46,879 bases of DNA, taken from contig CALECP010000256.1 of NCBI GenBank assembly GCA_937949915.1, positions 1 to 46,879 of the forward strand. Direction: 5' to 3'. This document shows, piece by piece, positions 32,407 to 41,407 of the stretch; the first letter of the stretch is position 1, and the number at the start of each line of letters is the position of its first letter. A program made the position numbers and the translations under genes. Source of the DNA: an uncultured Anaerolineae bacterium. Its GTDB lineage: Bacteria > Chloroflexota > Anaerolineae > Promineifilales > Promineifilaceae. A model generated the notes under the pieces. It was not told the DNA's origin and ran no database searches. It saw nothing but the letters and a program-made list of their open reading frames with translations.

Positions 32407-35400
32407 ATGAGCAAGTCAAAGGTTCAATTGATGGGTGTTCCTTCAATCGCTTCGGGCGATACAACCCTATCAACATTTCGGTCACGCCGTGCGCTGGCAC
32501 TGTTGGCTTATTTGATCAGCCAGCATCGTGCTGTGCCACGGGCTGAATTGGTAGAGTTGCTTTGGCCAGACAAAACGGAGAAGCAAGGGCGTGCCAATTT
32601 GCGCTGGGCGTTGTCTTATCTCGGTGGGCTTTTGCCTAATCAGATCGAGCGTACCCGGCAGGCGATTCAATTTGTCTATGATGACAATTGTTGGGTCGAT
32701 GTGCTGGCGTTTGAGACAGCATTGAAAGCATCTGACCATACGATGCTGGCACAATGTGTACAGGAGATCAAGGGTGAATTTATGCAGGGGCTGTTTTATG
32801 ATGAAACACCCCATTTTGAGCATTGGCTGGTGGGGCAACGGGAGCGCTGGCAATCAAAATTACAGGATACGCTGGCATTGTTGGTTGACCATTATACGAT
32901 GCAGGGGGATTTTCGGACGGCATTGACGCTGGCGCAAAGATGGGTGGCGATAGAACCCTGGGAAGAGGCGGCTCATTTGCATGTGATGGAACTGTATACG
33001 CGCATGGGGCGCATCGCGGCCGCAAAGGCACAGTATGAACGGTGCAAACGCATGTTGGAGGAGGAGTTGGGTGTAGAACCGGGGATTGAGCTACAGTCGC
33101 AATACCAATACTTAGAGGAGATAGATAGACGACGGCCGCGCCAAAACAAGCAATCGATCCAATACAAGACACGCTTTATCGGCCGTGTGGCTGAGTTGAC
33201 GACACTCTATGCGTGGCTGATGGATGAGCGCATACGCTTTATCACGCTTTATAGTGCGAAGAGCATGGGCAAATCACGCTTGCTCAATGAAGTCGCCATG
33301 GAAGCGGTGCAACCGTTTGTCGATCATGTAATCTGGGTCGATGCAAGTACGGTGACGGCCGCCGATCAAATTCCCCGACTGGTGCTGCAAGCGATGGATG
33401 CTATGCCTGCTTTTGCAAAATTAACTGACCAGCGCAGCATCGAAACACACTTGCATAACGTTTTGCATAACCAGCAGCTTTTGCTCGTTTTAGATGGGTT
33501 GCCGATATTGGACGAAGTACGGAAGTTGGTCAAAGAGTGGCTGCGAATCGCTCCTCGGCTACGGCTGCTGGTAGCGGCGGCCGAGCCAGTGGGGGCAGAG
33601 GGTGAACAGTTATTGGAAGTGAAGGCATTGTCGGCCGATGCAGCCAATATGCTTTTTACAAACGTCGTCAATCATCAAGATCGTGACCAAGATGACAAAA
33701 CAACTTTGATGGACACCGTTCACATTCGCACTATTTGCACACTATTGGAGGCCAATCCGCAAGCTATCGAATTGCTGGCACAACATATCTCTGTTGCTTA
33801 TGCAGAAGTGGTGGAGCAGTTGCAAAAGATGGCTCAAACGGCCGATACTTCTCAACATTTGGTGGGTATGTATGTGTGGCAACAACAGCCAAAATTATTA
33901 CAAGAGCAACTCAGTCATTTGGCAGTATTTGCTGATCACTTTACATTGCAGGCAGCGGCCGCCTTAACTGATATAACTGAAGAAGCTATCGACGATATGC
34001 TGGAGAAATCGCTCCTCACCCAAACGGAAAATGGGGCAGGCTATCGACTACATCCATTGATACGCGACTATGCGCGGGTGGTGATAGATGATGAACAGTA
34101 TATGCGCCATGCCACACGCCTTGCCCGGTGGGCGGCGACCTATTTGGCTGACCGTTTGCCACAAATCGCGGCCGGAGAAGCTGGGGCAATGCGTGAAATA
34201 GACAGTTTTTTCAGCAACGTCGTGCAAGCATGGCAATGGGCAGTTCACGAAAAAATGTGGCGGACATTGACGAAAATGTGGTTTCCATTGGTGCGTTTTC
34301 TCAATAGCAGTGCGCGGTGGAGCGAGGGAAATGCGTTGTTTCGAGAGGCGATTGATGCCCTTCGGGAGACGGCCGAAACGGCACAAGATCAGCGTATAAA
34401 GGCGGTATGGAGTGGTGTTTTGTACGGCAAAGGGACGTTTGAGGCGCGGCTCAGTCGTTTTGGGTTGGCAAATGCGTCGCTCGACAAAGCATTGGAGGTG
34501 CTAGACCAAGATCGTCTGGATGCCCATCAAGCGTATATTTTTCTCGCGCTCGGCCGTTTGGCAATTACGACGACGCAGTACACAAGAGCATACGATATGT
34601 TTGTGCAAGGGTTTGATGAGGCGGCGGAAAATAATGCAGACGAATTATTGCCGATCATCATGCTTCATTTGGTGCAGATCGCCTATTGGCAGGGCAACAT
34701 GAATACTGCGCTGGCATGGGCAAATGATGCGGCCGCACTCTTTGAACAAAACGCGCAGTGGGAATATCTGAGCATCGTCGATTTTTGGCGTGGTTACATT
34801 GCGATTGGGCAAGGCGATTATGAGCAAGCGGGGGCACATGCTATCGCATCAGAGACGCATGGCAGGCAGATCAAGAGCGAATTGCGTGTTGCGTATGCTC
34901 ACCAGCTCCGTGCCAGTGTTTATCGAGCAAATAAGGTTTACGAACCAGCGCGTGATCTACTGAGACAAGCGGTTTCTGTTATCAATAAAGCGCATCGCTC
35001 GGAGGCAGTCGCTTTGTGCGAATTGGCGATTATTGAAAACGAGCGTGGTCAATATAAGATCGCTAATCAGTTGACGGCAAAAGCGATTCGTGCGAGCCAA
35101 GCGTACAACGATGTACCCGCATTGATCTATGGTTGGATTGTGGAGGGCTTGGTCAAAATAGAGCAAAATGACATGCTTATGGCACGGGCTCTGTTGTTGC
35201 GGGGGCTAGAGACGGCCGTGGCAGGGGAGATTCATTTGATGTCACAAACTGCCTTGATCGGCATGGCATTGCTCGAATGGTATGAGGGGAATTTCACGTT
35301 ATCGGCACAATTAAGCGATGTTGTGCGCTCGTTGCCAGAGCCAAATGTGTTACTGCTGGAAACGTTGCCACCGACGGACGGTGAGCCGGACAACAAGATC

Positions 35401-35481
35401 AGTTATGAGCAAGCTATCGCACATTACGGTATCGACATCCATACGGCCGCGCCCCTTGTGCGAGACGCAAGCCTATTTTGA
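32407..35481 (+). CDS. AfsR/SARP-like regulator: winged helix, BTAD, STAND ATPase, TPR
   Basis: About 1024 residues from ATG 32407, which has GAGG upstream; ATG 32383 is an alternative. The N-terminal winged helix (KVQLMGVPSI, RSRRALALLAYLISQHRAVPRAELVELLWPD) is followed by a BTAD domain (about 95-240, ending MLEEELGVEPGIELQSQY). Next comes a P-loop NTPase of STAND type (about 260-600) and TPR-like helices to the end. The Walker A motif is YSAKSMGKSRL, with Ser in place of the first Gly of GxxxxGKS. Walker B is LLLVLDG. Proteins of this build activate target operons when a ligand or partner binds. The degenerate P-loop leaves ATPase activity in doubt. The target is unknown. Confidence 0.88.
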   Translation: MSKSKVQLMGVPSIASGDTTLSTFRSRRALALLAYLISQHRAVPRAELVELLWPDKTEKQGRANLRWALSYLGGLLPNQIERTRQAIQFVYDDNCWVDVLAFETALKASDHTMLAQCVQEIKGEFMQGLFYDETPHFEHWLVGQRERWQSKLQDTLALLVDHYTMQGDFRTALTLAQRWVAIEPWEEAAHLHVMELYTRMGRIAAAKAQYERCKRMLEEELGVEPGIELQSQYQYLEEIDRRRPRQNKQSIQYKTRFIGRVAELTTLYAWLMDERIRFITLYSAKSMGKSRLLNEVAMEAVQPFVDHVIWVDASTVTAADQIPRLVLQAMDAMPAFAKLTDQRSIETHLHNVLHNQQLLLVLDGLPILDEVRKLVKEWLRIAPRLRLLVAAAEPVGAEGEQLLEVKALSADAANMLFTNVVNHQDRDQDDKTTLMDTVHIRTICTLLEANPQAIELLAQHISVAYAEVVEQLQKMAQTADTSQHLVGMYVWQQQPKLLQEQLSHLAVFADHFTLQAAAALTDITEEAIDDMLEKSLLTQTENGAGYRLHPLIRDYARVVIDDEQYMRHATRLARWAATYLADRLPQIAAGEAGAMREIDSFFSNVVQAWQWAVHEKMWRTLTKMWFPLVRFLNSSARWSEGNALFREAIDALRETAETAQDQRIKAVWSGVLYGKGTFEARLSRFGLANASLDKALEVLDQDRLDAHQAYIFLALGRLAITTTQYTRAYDMFVQGFDEAAENNADELLPIIMLHLVQIAYWQGNMNTALAWANDAAALFEQNAQWEYLSIVDFWRGYIAIGQGDYEQAGAHAIASETHGRQIKSELRVAYAHQLRASVYRANKVYEPARDLLRQAVSVINKAHRSEAVALCELAIIENERGQYKIANQLTAKAIRASQAYNDVPALIYGWIVEGLVKIEQNDMLMARALLLRGLETAVAGEIHLMSQTALIGMALLEWYEGNFTLSAQLSDVVRSLPEPNVLLLETLPPTDGEPDNKISYEQAIAHYGIDIHTAAPLVRDASLF

Positions 35482-35535
35482 TGATGTCAGCCTGACGTTT
35501 GACAGGCGGTTCTATATATTACACAACATGACACA

Positions 35536-37809
35536 TTACGGATTCCATGCTTTCCAAGTCGTTTGCCAAGCGGCATGGTATGCCAGCAACCGCTCCCGAT
35601 AAAACAGCAAGCACAGCCCACCGCCAAGCAATGTCAGCCCAATGCCGCCGATCTGGACAAAACGGGGCGTTCCGGCCGCATGAACATAAAATTGCCACAT
35701 GCCAAAGAGTATGAGGGCAGTGACCCCCAGACGGACAAAGTTGCGCGACTGTGTGAAGATGCCCCACGCCACGGCCGCAACCCCTTCGACGATGAACAGC
35801 AGTGCGATCCGGCCGTTGTACGTCTCCAAAAATGAGGTGCTGAACATGATGAGCAATGCACCCCATGTCAACCAGCGATAGATCGTCATATTGCCGCGCT
35901 GCTTTTCATACCAGCCTACAGCCAGCATATATAGTCCGATGGGAACGATCAACATTTGTATATGCAGCAGCCACCCTATTTCGTAGACAATCACGAGCAA
36001 GCCTGCCAAAATGACGGCACCGCCTACTTCGCTCATGCGCGGCTGGCGTTTTTGAATACCGATCAATAACAGGGGCAGTCCGATGAACACAAGCGCAACC
36101 CCATTAAAGCCGATGCCAAGCAACATGATCAGCCAACCAAAGATGAGAAACGGGATACGGCTATGACGGCCGAAATCGCCCCGCATCAATAGTCCGATCA
36201 CGACATGTGCGATACCCCATACAAGCAAGAGGCTTTGGAGCGCACGTACACTTTCAAATGGGAAGGCGACGAGAACACCCGCAAAACTGAGCAGGAGACC
36301 GATGCAAATGGTGAAGCTGAGTGCATAGGAGCGGTGGCGATTTTGCCATGTGTACAGGTAGAAAACGGCCGCGCCTATCTGCAAGCCTATGCTTTGCACG
36401 ACTTTGTTTGAGACAAATGTGATCAAGCCATCGTACAACGGCCGCCATATAGCTGCGGCCGTTTCTATCATCCATTGCAATACCGATAGCCAATCAACGG
36501 CCGTTGCAAGCCCGGCCGCGATCAGCAGCAGCCCACTGACCATGAAGGCGCGTGGCAGGTGTGATGTAGTAGGGCGTGTGTGGCGCAAACGACGGCCGAT
36601 CACAAAATACAAAATGCCGACAAACAAACCGACAAACACAAAGGGCGGCTGTGACCAGAACAGCGTTTTTGGAACAAGTGCCAACATCCAAACAGCCGCC
36701 AAAAACAAGCCCATCGCTAGATAGACAGGAATCTCTCGTTTGTGCATAAACGCAACGAGCAAACAAATCAGTGCATCGGCGAATAACAGGAGGGCGATGT
36801 CGATCTGAGGTGCAGAATACGTCATCCAAGCCAGCAGATTGACGAGCGCGATCAAGACGTAACCGGCGACATAAAGGGGAAATACACGTTTTGTCTGATC
36901 ATCAGATTCTTGATTATCAAACTTCCATGCCAACGTCCAATAGCCGACACCAAGCAATAACAAGATCAACGCTGTCCAGAAAAACGGCAGCGCGAACTGA
37001 AACACGCTCATCAGAAACGTACCGGTGACCATGCTGACAGACAGCCATCGCTCCCACGCACGGCTATTGAGCCAATCTGTTGTCCAATAAAAAGCTGCAC
37101 TGATCCCTGTCACAGCGAGCAGTGTCCAGGGGTCGAATGTTTGCAGTATCAAAAGTTCATCGAGCGCATTAATGGTGCCATTGACCCAGAGTGTGGTGCT
37201 ACCTAGCCAGAGCAATGGGGTGGCGATATGAGCGAGTGTGTGCAGGGGGCGGCCGAGCCATGCGTGATGCTGCCATCGTCGTGAAAGCGCGGAGAGAAGA
37301 AAGGGCGGAAGGCACAATAGGAGCATCCAGACAGCGATAGGCGGTGTGAAAAAGGCGATGACGGCCGCATATGCACTCAATCCAGCCAGCGCGGTAAACA
37401 ACGTTAGTAACCCCGCTCGCACACGATGCACCGTCCAGCCATAGACGGCCGCGCACACCAGCGATCCCAGCAGCCATGTCCAGCGCGGGTCAATCGTTGG
37501 CGGAATGACATCGAGCATATCGAGCAAAACAAAGTTGAGTGGGGCAAATCCGGCCGCGACACCCAGCAAAGCCAACGCCCCTACACGCAACGAAGACGAC
37601 CGCCGCGCCAGCAACACCCCACTGCCATACGTCAACACCGTCATACCCATCGTCACACTTACTTTTTGCCACGCTTGCAGCATCGCCCACTGCGTCTGCA
37701 CAAACACAATCCCCGCCAAAACAAGCAGAAATGCCCCTGAATATAAAATCATTTTGAGCGTTCGCTCGCTCAATAACCACTGCTGAAACGACAACTTCTC
37801 TTCCATCAT
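35536..37809 (-). CDS. Large polytopic membrane protein, DUF2157-like
   Basis: About 757 residues from ATG 37809, with GAGGAT just upstream. ATG 37824 and TTG 37827 are weaker starts. A short hydrophilic N-terminus (MMEEKLSFQQWLLSERTLKMILYSG) leads into more than 20 hydrophobic spans separated by short loops, such as GAFLLVLAGIVFVQTQWAML, VSVTMGMTVLTYGSGVLLA and IGGIGLTLLGGGLCLLFYR. The pattern resembles DUF2157/DUF2339-type envelope proteins of unknown function. There are no transporter or enzyme motifs. It converges with the AfsR-like gene, 54 bases apart. A weak GCCTG/CAGGC hairpin (about 35490-35508) lies between them. Confidence 0.7.
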   Translation of the reverse strand: MMEEKLSFQQWLLSERTLKMILYSGAFLLVLAGIVFVQTQWAMLQAWQKVSVTMGMTVLTYGSGVLLARRSSSLRVGALALLGVAAGFAPLNFVLLDMLDVIPPTIDPRWTWLLGSLVCAAVYGWTVHRVRAGLLTLFTALAGLSAYAAVIAFFTPPIAVWMLLLCLPPFLLSALSRRWQHHAWLGRPLHTLAHIATPLLWLGSTTLWVNGTINALDELLILQTFDPWTLLAVTGISAAFYWTTDWLNSRAWERWLSVSMVTGTFLMSVFQFALPFFWTALILLLLGVGYWTLAWKFDNQESDDQTKRVFPLYVAGYVLIALVNLLAWMTYSAPQIDIALLLFADALICLLVAFMHKREIPVYLAMGLFLAAVWMLALVPKTLFWSQPPFVFVGLFVGILYFVIGRRLRHTRPTTSHLPRAFMVSGLLLIAAGLATAVDWLSVLQWMIETAAAIWRPLYDGLITFVSNKVVQSIGLQIGAAVFYLYTWQNRHRSYALSFTICIGLLLSFAGVLVAFPFESVRALQSLLLVWGIAHVVIGLLMRGDFGRHSRIPFLIFGWLIMLLGIGFNGVALVFIGLPLLLIGIQKRQPRMSEVGGAVILAGLLVIVYEIGWLLHIQMLIVPIGLYMLAVGWYEKQRGNMTIYRWLTWGALLIMFSTSFLETYNGRIALLFIVEGVAAVAWGIFTQSRNFVRLGVTALILFGMWQFYVHAAGTPRFVQIGGIGLTLLGGGLCLLFYRERLLAYHAAWQTTWKAWNP

Positions 37810-38074
37810 AGCATCCTCATACATCAACGTTTAATCACTTGATACTATGAGGGTACATATCAAAATTGAGGAAAATATGCGCGAGTTGTGGTCAATTTGT
37901 GAAAACAATTTGAAGAAAATGTGAGAATACCTCTATTGTCAGAACCAGTACCAACGCAGTAAACAGGCGATTCCTATCCAATTTGAGATTCGTAAGCGAC
38001 TGTAAGGTAGTTTACAAGGTTGATGTGTCAATATATACATTAGAAATGATGTTAAACATTTTTGAGGCACAAAA

Positions 38075-39673
38075 ATGAGCGTTCGTAACACACTAACCAC
38101 TACTTTCTTCTTTTTCGTTGTTTTTCTATTGGCTTTTCATACACAAGCGTATGCGGCAGAAAGCGCGATGATGGCGGTTAGCAATGCGAGCCATGCAGAC
38201 GCGCTCCCACAGCAATACATCGTCATGCTCAATACGACAGACGAGACAGAAAAGGTGGCTCTCTACAAAACAATCGTCAAACATGGCGGCTCAATCCTCC
38301 ATCAATACGATGCGCTCAACGGTTTTGCGGCCGTCATGCCAGAGGATGCGCTGGTGACAGTGCGTACCAGCACGGCCGTTTCCCACATCGAAGCAGATAT
38401 GATTGTACGCGGCATGACTGACCCCGTTGAAAACACGATTAACGACCCGGCGAACTGGGGTCTGGATCGCATCGACAACAGAACATTGCCGATGGACAAT
38501 GCGTATACAAGCAACTCAGATGGTACAGGGGTACATGTTTATGTGTTTGATACAGGCATCAATGCAGAACACAGCGAATTTGACGGCCGGGTTGTCAATG
38601 ATTATGACAACATCGAAGATGGTCTAACTTCTTGTGGCAATCATGGTACAGGGGTTGCGGGTATCATCGGCGGCAAAAATGTGGGGGTAGCCAGTGGGGT
38701 GACATTACACGCCATGCGCGTACTCGATTGCAATGTAGCGGGCAATGTTTCTCGCATTTTGGAAGCGATGGATTGGTTGAGCGACAACGCGCAGTATCCG
38801 GCCATCGTCAACATGAGTTTGGGCAGCTATGACTCTGTTTCTTATGATGCGGCCGTTGATAAATTGATTTCTAAAGGCATTACTGTCGTGGCAGCGGCCG
38901 GAAACAAATACCAGTACGACGCATGTAAAATCTCTCCCGGTGGCGCGAGCAATGTGATTACGGTTGCCGCTTCTGACCAAGCTGACCGCGCCGCCACATT
39001 TACAGCAATGGGGGCTTGTGTCGAACTGTTTGCGCCCGGTGTAGACATCTACATGGCAACAGATGAGACAGAAGGGTATCGCGTTAAAAACGGCACATCG
39101 TATGCCACCCCACATGTCACCGGCTGCGCGGCACGGTATTTGCAGCAAAACCCATTCGCCACCCCGGCCGAAGTGAAAGACGCACTGCTGGCGGCCGCTA
39201 CTCCCGGTCTTATTTCTGGCGATTTGCAAGATACGCCCAACCGACTACTGTATTGTCAATTTGACACGACTGATACAACAACGTTAGAGAGCGAATCAGT
39301 AAACATCAGAGACATTCAAGAAAGCACAGACGACGCAATAGACAATTTGCCAGTGATGATGGAATCGTCTAGTTTGTTGGTTGTTGAGGATGAAGTTGTA
39401 CAAGTTGAGTCAATACAGTTAACCGACAATAACTTGGTTGAAGATGAAGCCGTACAAGTTGAGCCAATACAGTTAACTGATAATAATTTGGTTGAAGATG
39501 AAGCTGTACAAGTTGAGCCAGTAGAGACAAGTGAGCTTGAGAACATCGTCAACATTCCCCTAGCAATTACATTGAATGATACGGCCGTCTCGACAACCAG
39601 CCCCGCGACACTGCTCGCTTTATTCCTCACAGCATTGGTTTCTCTGACAAGCATCGCCGTCAGACGCGCATAA
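38075..39673 (+). CDS. Subtilisin-like serine protease (S8, proteinase K type) with sorting tail
   Basis: 532 residues. GAGGCAC lies just before the ATG. Order: signal peptide (about 1-27); I9 inhibitor-like propeptide (about 45-110, YIVMLNTTDETEK to HIEADMIV); and an S8 catalytic domain. The triad is Asp in YVFDTGIN (about 160), His in GNHGTGVAG (about 190) and Ser in NGTSYATPH (about 341), with oxyanion Asn in AAAGN. The acidic C-terminal region (about 400-490) contains three 18-residue repeats starting VEDE. The C-terminus is PLAITLND, a hydrophobic span and VRRA. It is exported, self-processed and probably held at the surface, where it could degrade proteins or cut surface proteins. Confidence 0.94.
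   Translation: MSVRNTLTTTFFFFVVFLLAFHTQAYAAESAMMAVSNASHADALPQQYIVMLNTTDETEKVALYKTIVKHGGSILHQYDALNGFAAVMPEDALVTVRTSTAVSHIEADMIVRGMTDPVENTINDPANWGLDRIDNRTLPMDNAYTSNSDGTGVHVYVFDTGINAEHSEFDGRVVNDYDNIEDGLTSCGNHGTGVAGIIGGKNVGVASGVTLHAMRVLDCNVAGNVSRILEAMDWLSDNAQYPAIVNMSLGSYDSVSYDAAVDKLISKGITVVAAAGNKYQYDACKISPGGASNVITVAASDQADRAATFTAMGACVELFAPGVDIYMATDETEGYRVKNGTSYATPHVTGCAARYLQQNPFATPAEVKDALLAAATPGLISGDLQDTPNRLLYCQFDTTDTTTLESESVNIRDIQESTDDAIDNLPVMMESSSLLVVEDEVVQVESIQLTDNNLVEDEAVQVEPIQLTDNNLVEDEAVQVEPVETSELENIVNIPLAITLNDTAVSTTSPATLLALFLTALVSLTSIAVRRA
39383..39526 (+). repeat. Tandem 54-base repeat in the protease gene
   Basis: Two full units (39383-39436, 39437-39490) and a partial third encode VEDE[VA]VQVE[SP]IQLTDNNL. 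They form an acidic spacer between the catalytic domain and the sorting tail, and the unit number may vary among strains. Confidence 0.85.
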
Positions 39674-39750
39674 TCTCGACTCCTCACAAATCACCTTCTA
39701 TCATTCATTTTTTGGAAAAGGCGGCTCTTCGGGGTACGCTTTTTGTGTTT

Positions 39751-40533
39751 ATGGCAACAGAGCAGCAGGTAATCGAACGGTTTCGGCAAGTGATGACAGC
39801 GCGGGGGCGGGCGCGATTCGGCCGCTTCTCCATTGAAGGCACACGCTTGGTCGAACGCGCCTTACGGGCGGGATGGACGATCACGCACGCTATTTACGCA
39901 CCACATTTTATCGACAAACCACGCCACCAGACGGTGCTGACTGAACTGATCGAAACAGGGTGCGAAACAACGGCCGTATCGGCCGCAACCCTCGCCCCCT
40001 TCACAGGCGAGCGCAATCTAGGCGGCATGATGGCACTGGTGACACTTCCGCCCGAACCGACGCACATTTTGGCGCAAAAAGGTCTGTTCGCGGTGGCGGC
40101 CGATGTGGTTGATCCGGGCAACATCGGCGCACTGATACGGTCGGCACATGGCATGGGCGCGGCCGCGTTTGTCGCCATCGGCACAAGCGATCCTTTTCAT
40201 CCAAAAGCGGTACGCACGTCGATGGGCAGCCTGTTCAAATTGCCGATTGTGCGCCAACCCTCATTGGCAGCATTTGCCGTCCACGCCCAGCAACATGAGA
40301 TCGAAGTGCTGGGGTCGGTAGCGGAGAATGGGGTCGCGTTGCCCCAGTTGGTATGTCGGCCGTCTGTGGCTGTGGTGCTGGGGGGCGAATATCATGGGCT
40401 GACGGCCGCGCAGCAAGCGTTGTGCGATCAATTGGTGACGATTCCAATGGCGGCCGGGATCGACTCATTTTCTGTCAGCGCGGCCGGAGCGATTTTGTTT
40501 TACGGCGTGAGGCAGCATTTAGGAAAAGGTTAA
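39751..40533 (+). CDS. SpoU/TrmH-family RNA 2'-O-methyltransferase
   Basis: About 260 residues from ATG 39751. A TTG at 39712 extends the frame but adds unlikely sequence. The N-terminal substrate-binding domain has FSIEGTRLVERALRAG (about 26-41). The SPOUT catalytic domain shows motif 1 DPGNIGALIRSA (about 127-138), motif 2 VVLGGEYHGL (about 218-227) and motif 3 IPMAAGIDSFSVSAAGAILFYGV (about 238-260). This is the pattern of RlmB/TrmH-like enzymes that methylate ribose of rRNA or tRNA. In motif 3 the conserved Asn of SLNVS is Ser (SFSVS). The exact target base cannot be inferred. It converges with rsmI, ten bases apart. Confidence 0.9.
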   Translation: MATEQQVIERFRQVMTARGRARFGRFSIEGTRLVERALRAGWTITHAIYAPHFIDKPRHQTVLTELIETGCETTAVSAATLAPFTGERNLGGMMALVTLPPEPTHILAQKGLFAVAADVVDPGNIGALIRSAHGMGAAAFVAIGTSDPFHPKAVRTSMGSLFKLPIVRQPSLAAFAVHAQQHEIEVLGSVAENGVALPQLVCRPSVAVVLGGEYHGLTAAQQALCDQLVTIPMAAGIDSFSVSAAGAILFYGVRQHLGKG

Positions 40534-40543
40534 AAAGTTTCAG

Positions 40544-41359
40544 TTACCCGTTTTCCAGGCTCAACCGATAGATGTCTCGCTTGCGCCAGCCAGAGAGATC
40601 GGCCAATTGTGCGGCCGCTTCTTTGCGCGACTGACCCTCTGCCAACCGTTCACGCAGGGCTGTTTGAATAGTCGCTTCTGTCCACGATACGGCCGTTTTT
40701 TCCTGTCCTGCAATCACCACCGTTATTTCGCCCCGCACCCCCTTTTCATCAAAATGGAGGATCGCGTCTGTCACCGTCCCGCGAAACAGTTCTTCGTGCA
40801 GCTTCGTCAGTTCACGCGCCACGCACACCTGCCTGTCTCCCAAAACAGACAGCACCGCCCCCAACAATTTGAGTAAACGGTGCGGCGATTCATAGAGAAC
40901 AAGCGTATACGGCAATGAGGCCACTTCTTGCAGAGCGTTTTGCCGCGCCTGCTGCTGTTTGGGCAAGAAGCCGAGGAAGAGAAAGTTGTCGGTAGGCAAG
41001 CCACTGGCGACCAGCGCGGCCGTCACCGCATTCGCCCCTGGAATCGGCACGATGGTATGCCCGGCCGCAATGGCAGCCTGCACCAGTCGATAGCCCGGAT
41101 CAGAAATGCCGGGTGTTCCCGCGTCGGTGATGAGGGCGACAGATTGCGTCGTCAATCGCTCGATCAATTGGTCGAGCTTGCTGTTATCGCTGTATTCGTG
41201 GAAGCTGATCAGCGGCGTGTCTATCTGGTGGTGCTTGAGCAACTTCCCAGAGGTGCGCGTATCTTCGGCCGCGATCAAATCGACTTCGCGCAGCGTTCGC
41301 ACAGCACGGAGCGTGATGTCCTCTAGGTTGCCGATGGGGGTAGAGACGAGATAAAGCAT
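40544..41359 (-). CDS. rsmI: 16S rRNA (cytidine-1402-2'-O)-methyltransferase RsmI
   Basis: 271 residues. Family landmarks: YLVSTPIGNLEDITLRAV (about 3-20), DLIAAEDTRTSGKLLKH (about 27-43), ALITDAGTPGISDPGYRLV (about 75-93), VPIPGANAVTAALVASGLP (about 103-121), FLGFLP, and LVLYESPHRL (about 153). It methylates the 2'-OH of C1402 in 16S rRNA with S-adenosylmethionine, in the ribosomal P site. The C-terminal domain (about 225-271) is complete. It is downstream of the GT2 gene on the same strand. The 48 bases between consist almost only of three 13-base repeats, and there is no Shine-Dalgarno sequence. Confidence 0.96.
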   Translation of the reverse strand: MLYLVSTPIGNLEDITLRAVRTLREVDLIAAEDTRTSGKLLKHHQIDTPLISFHEYSDNSKLDQLIERLTTQSVALITDAGTPGISDPGYRLVQAAIAAGHTIVPIPGANAVTAALVASGLPTDNFLFLGFLPKQQQARQNALQEVASLPYTLVLYESPHRLLKLLGAVLSVLGDRQVCVARELTKLHEELFRGTVTDAILHFDEKGVRGEITVVIAGQEKTAVSWTEATIQTALRERLAEGQSRKEAAAQLADLSGWRKRDIYRLSLENG

Positions 41360-41365
41360 GTTATT

Positions 41366-41404
41366 TTTTAACGGCCCGTTTTAACGGCCCGTTTTAACGG
41401 CCCC
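41366..41404. repeat. Three tandem 13-base repeats before rsmI
   Basis: TTTTAACGGCCCG occurs at 41366, 41379 and 41392 (last base C in the third). Each junction forms the small palindrome CCGTT-AA-AACGG. Next to it, around the GT2 stop codon, CCCATT-AG-AATGGG forms another hairpin. The array starts seven bases upstream of the rsmI ATG. Confidence 0.85.
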
Positions 41405-41407
41405 ATT

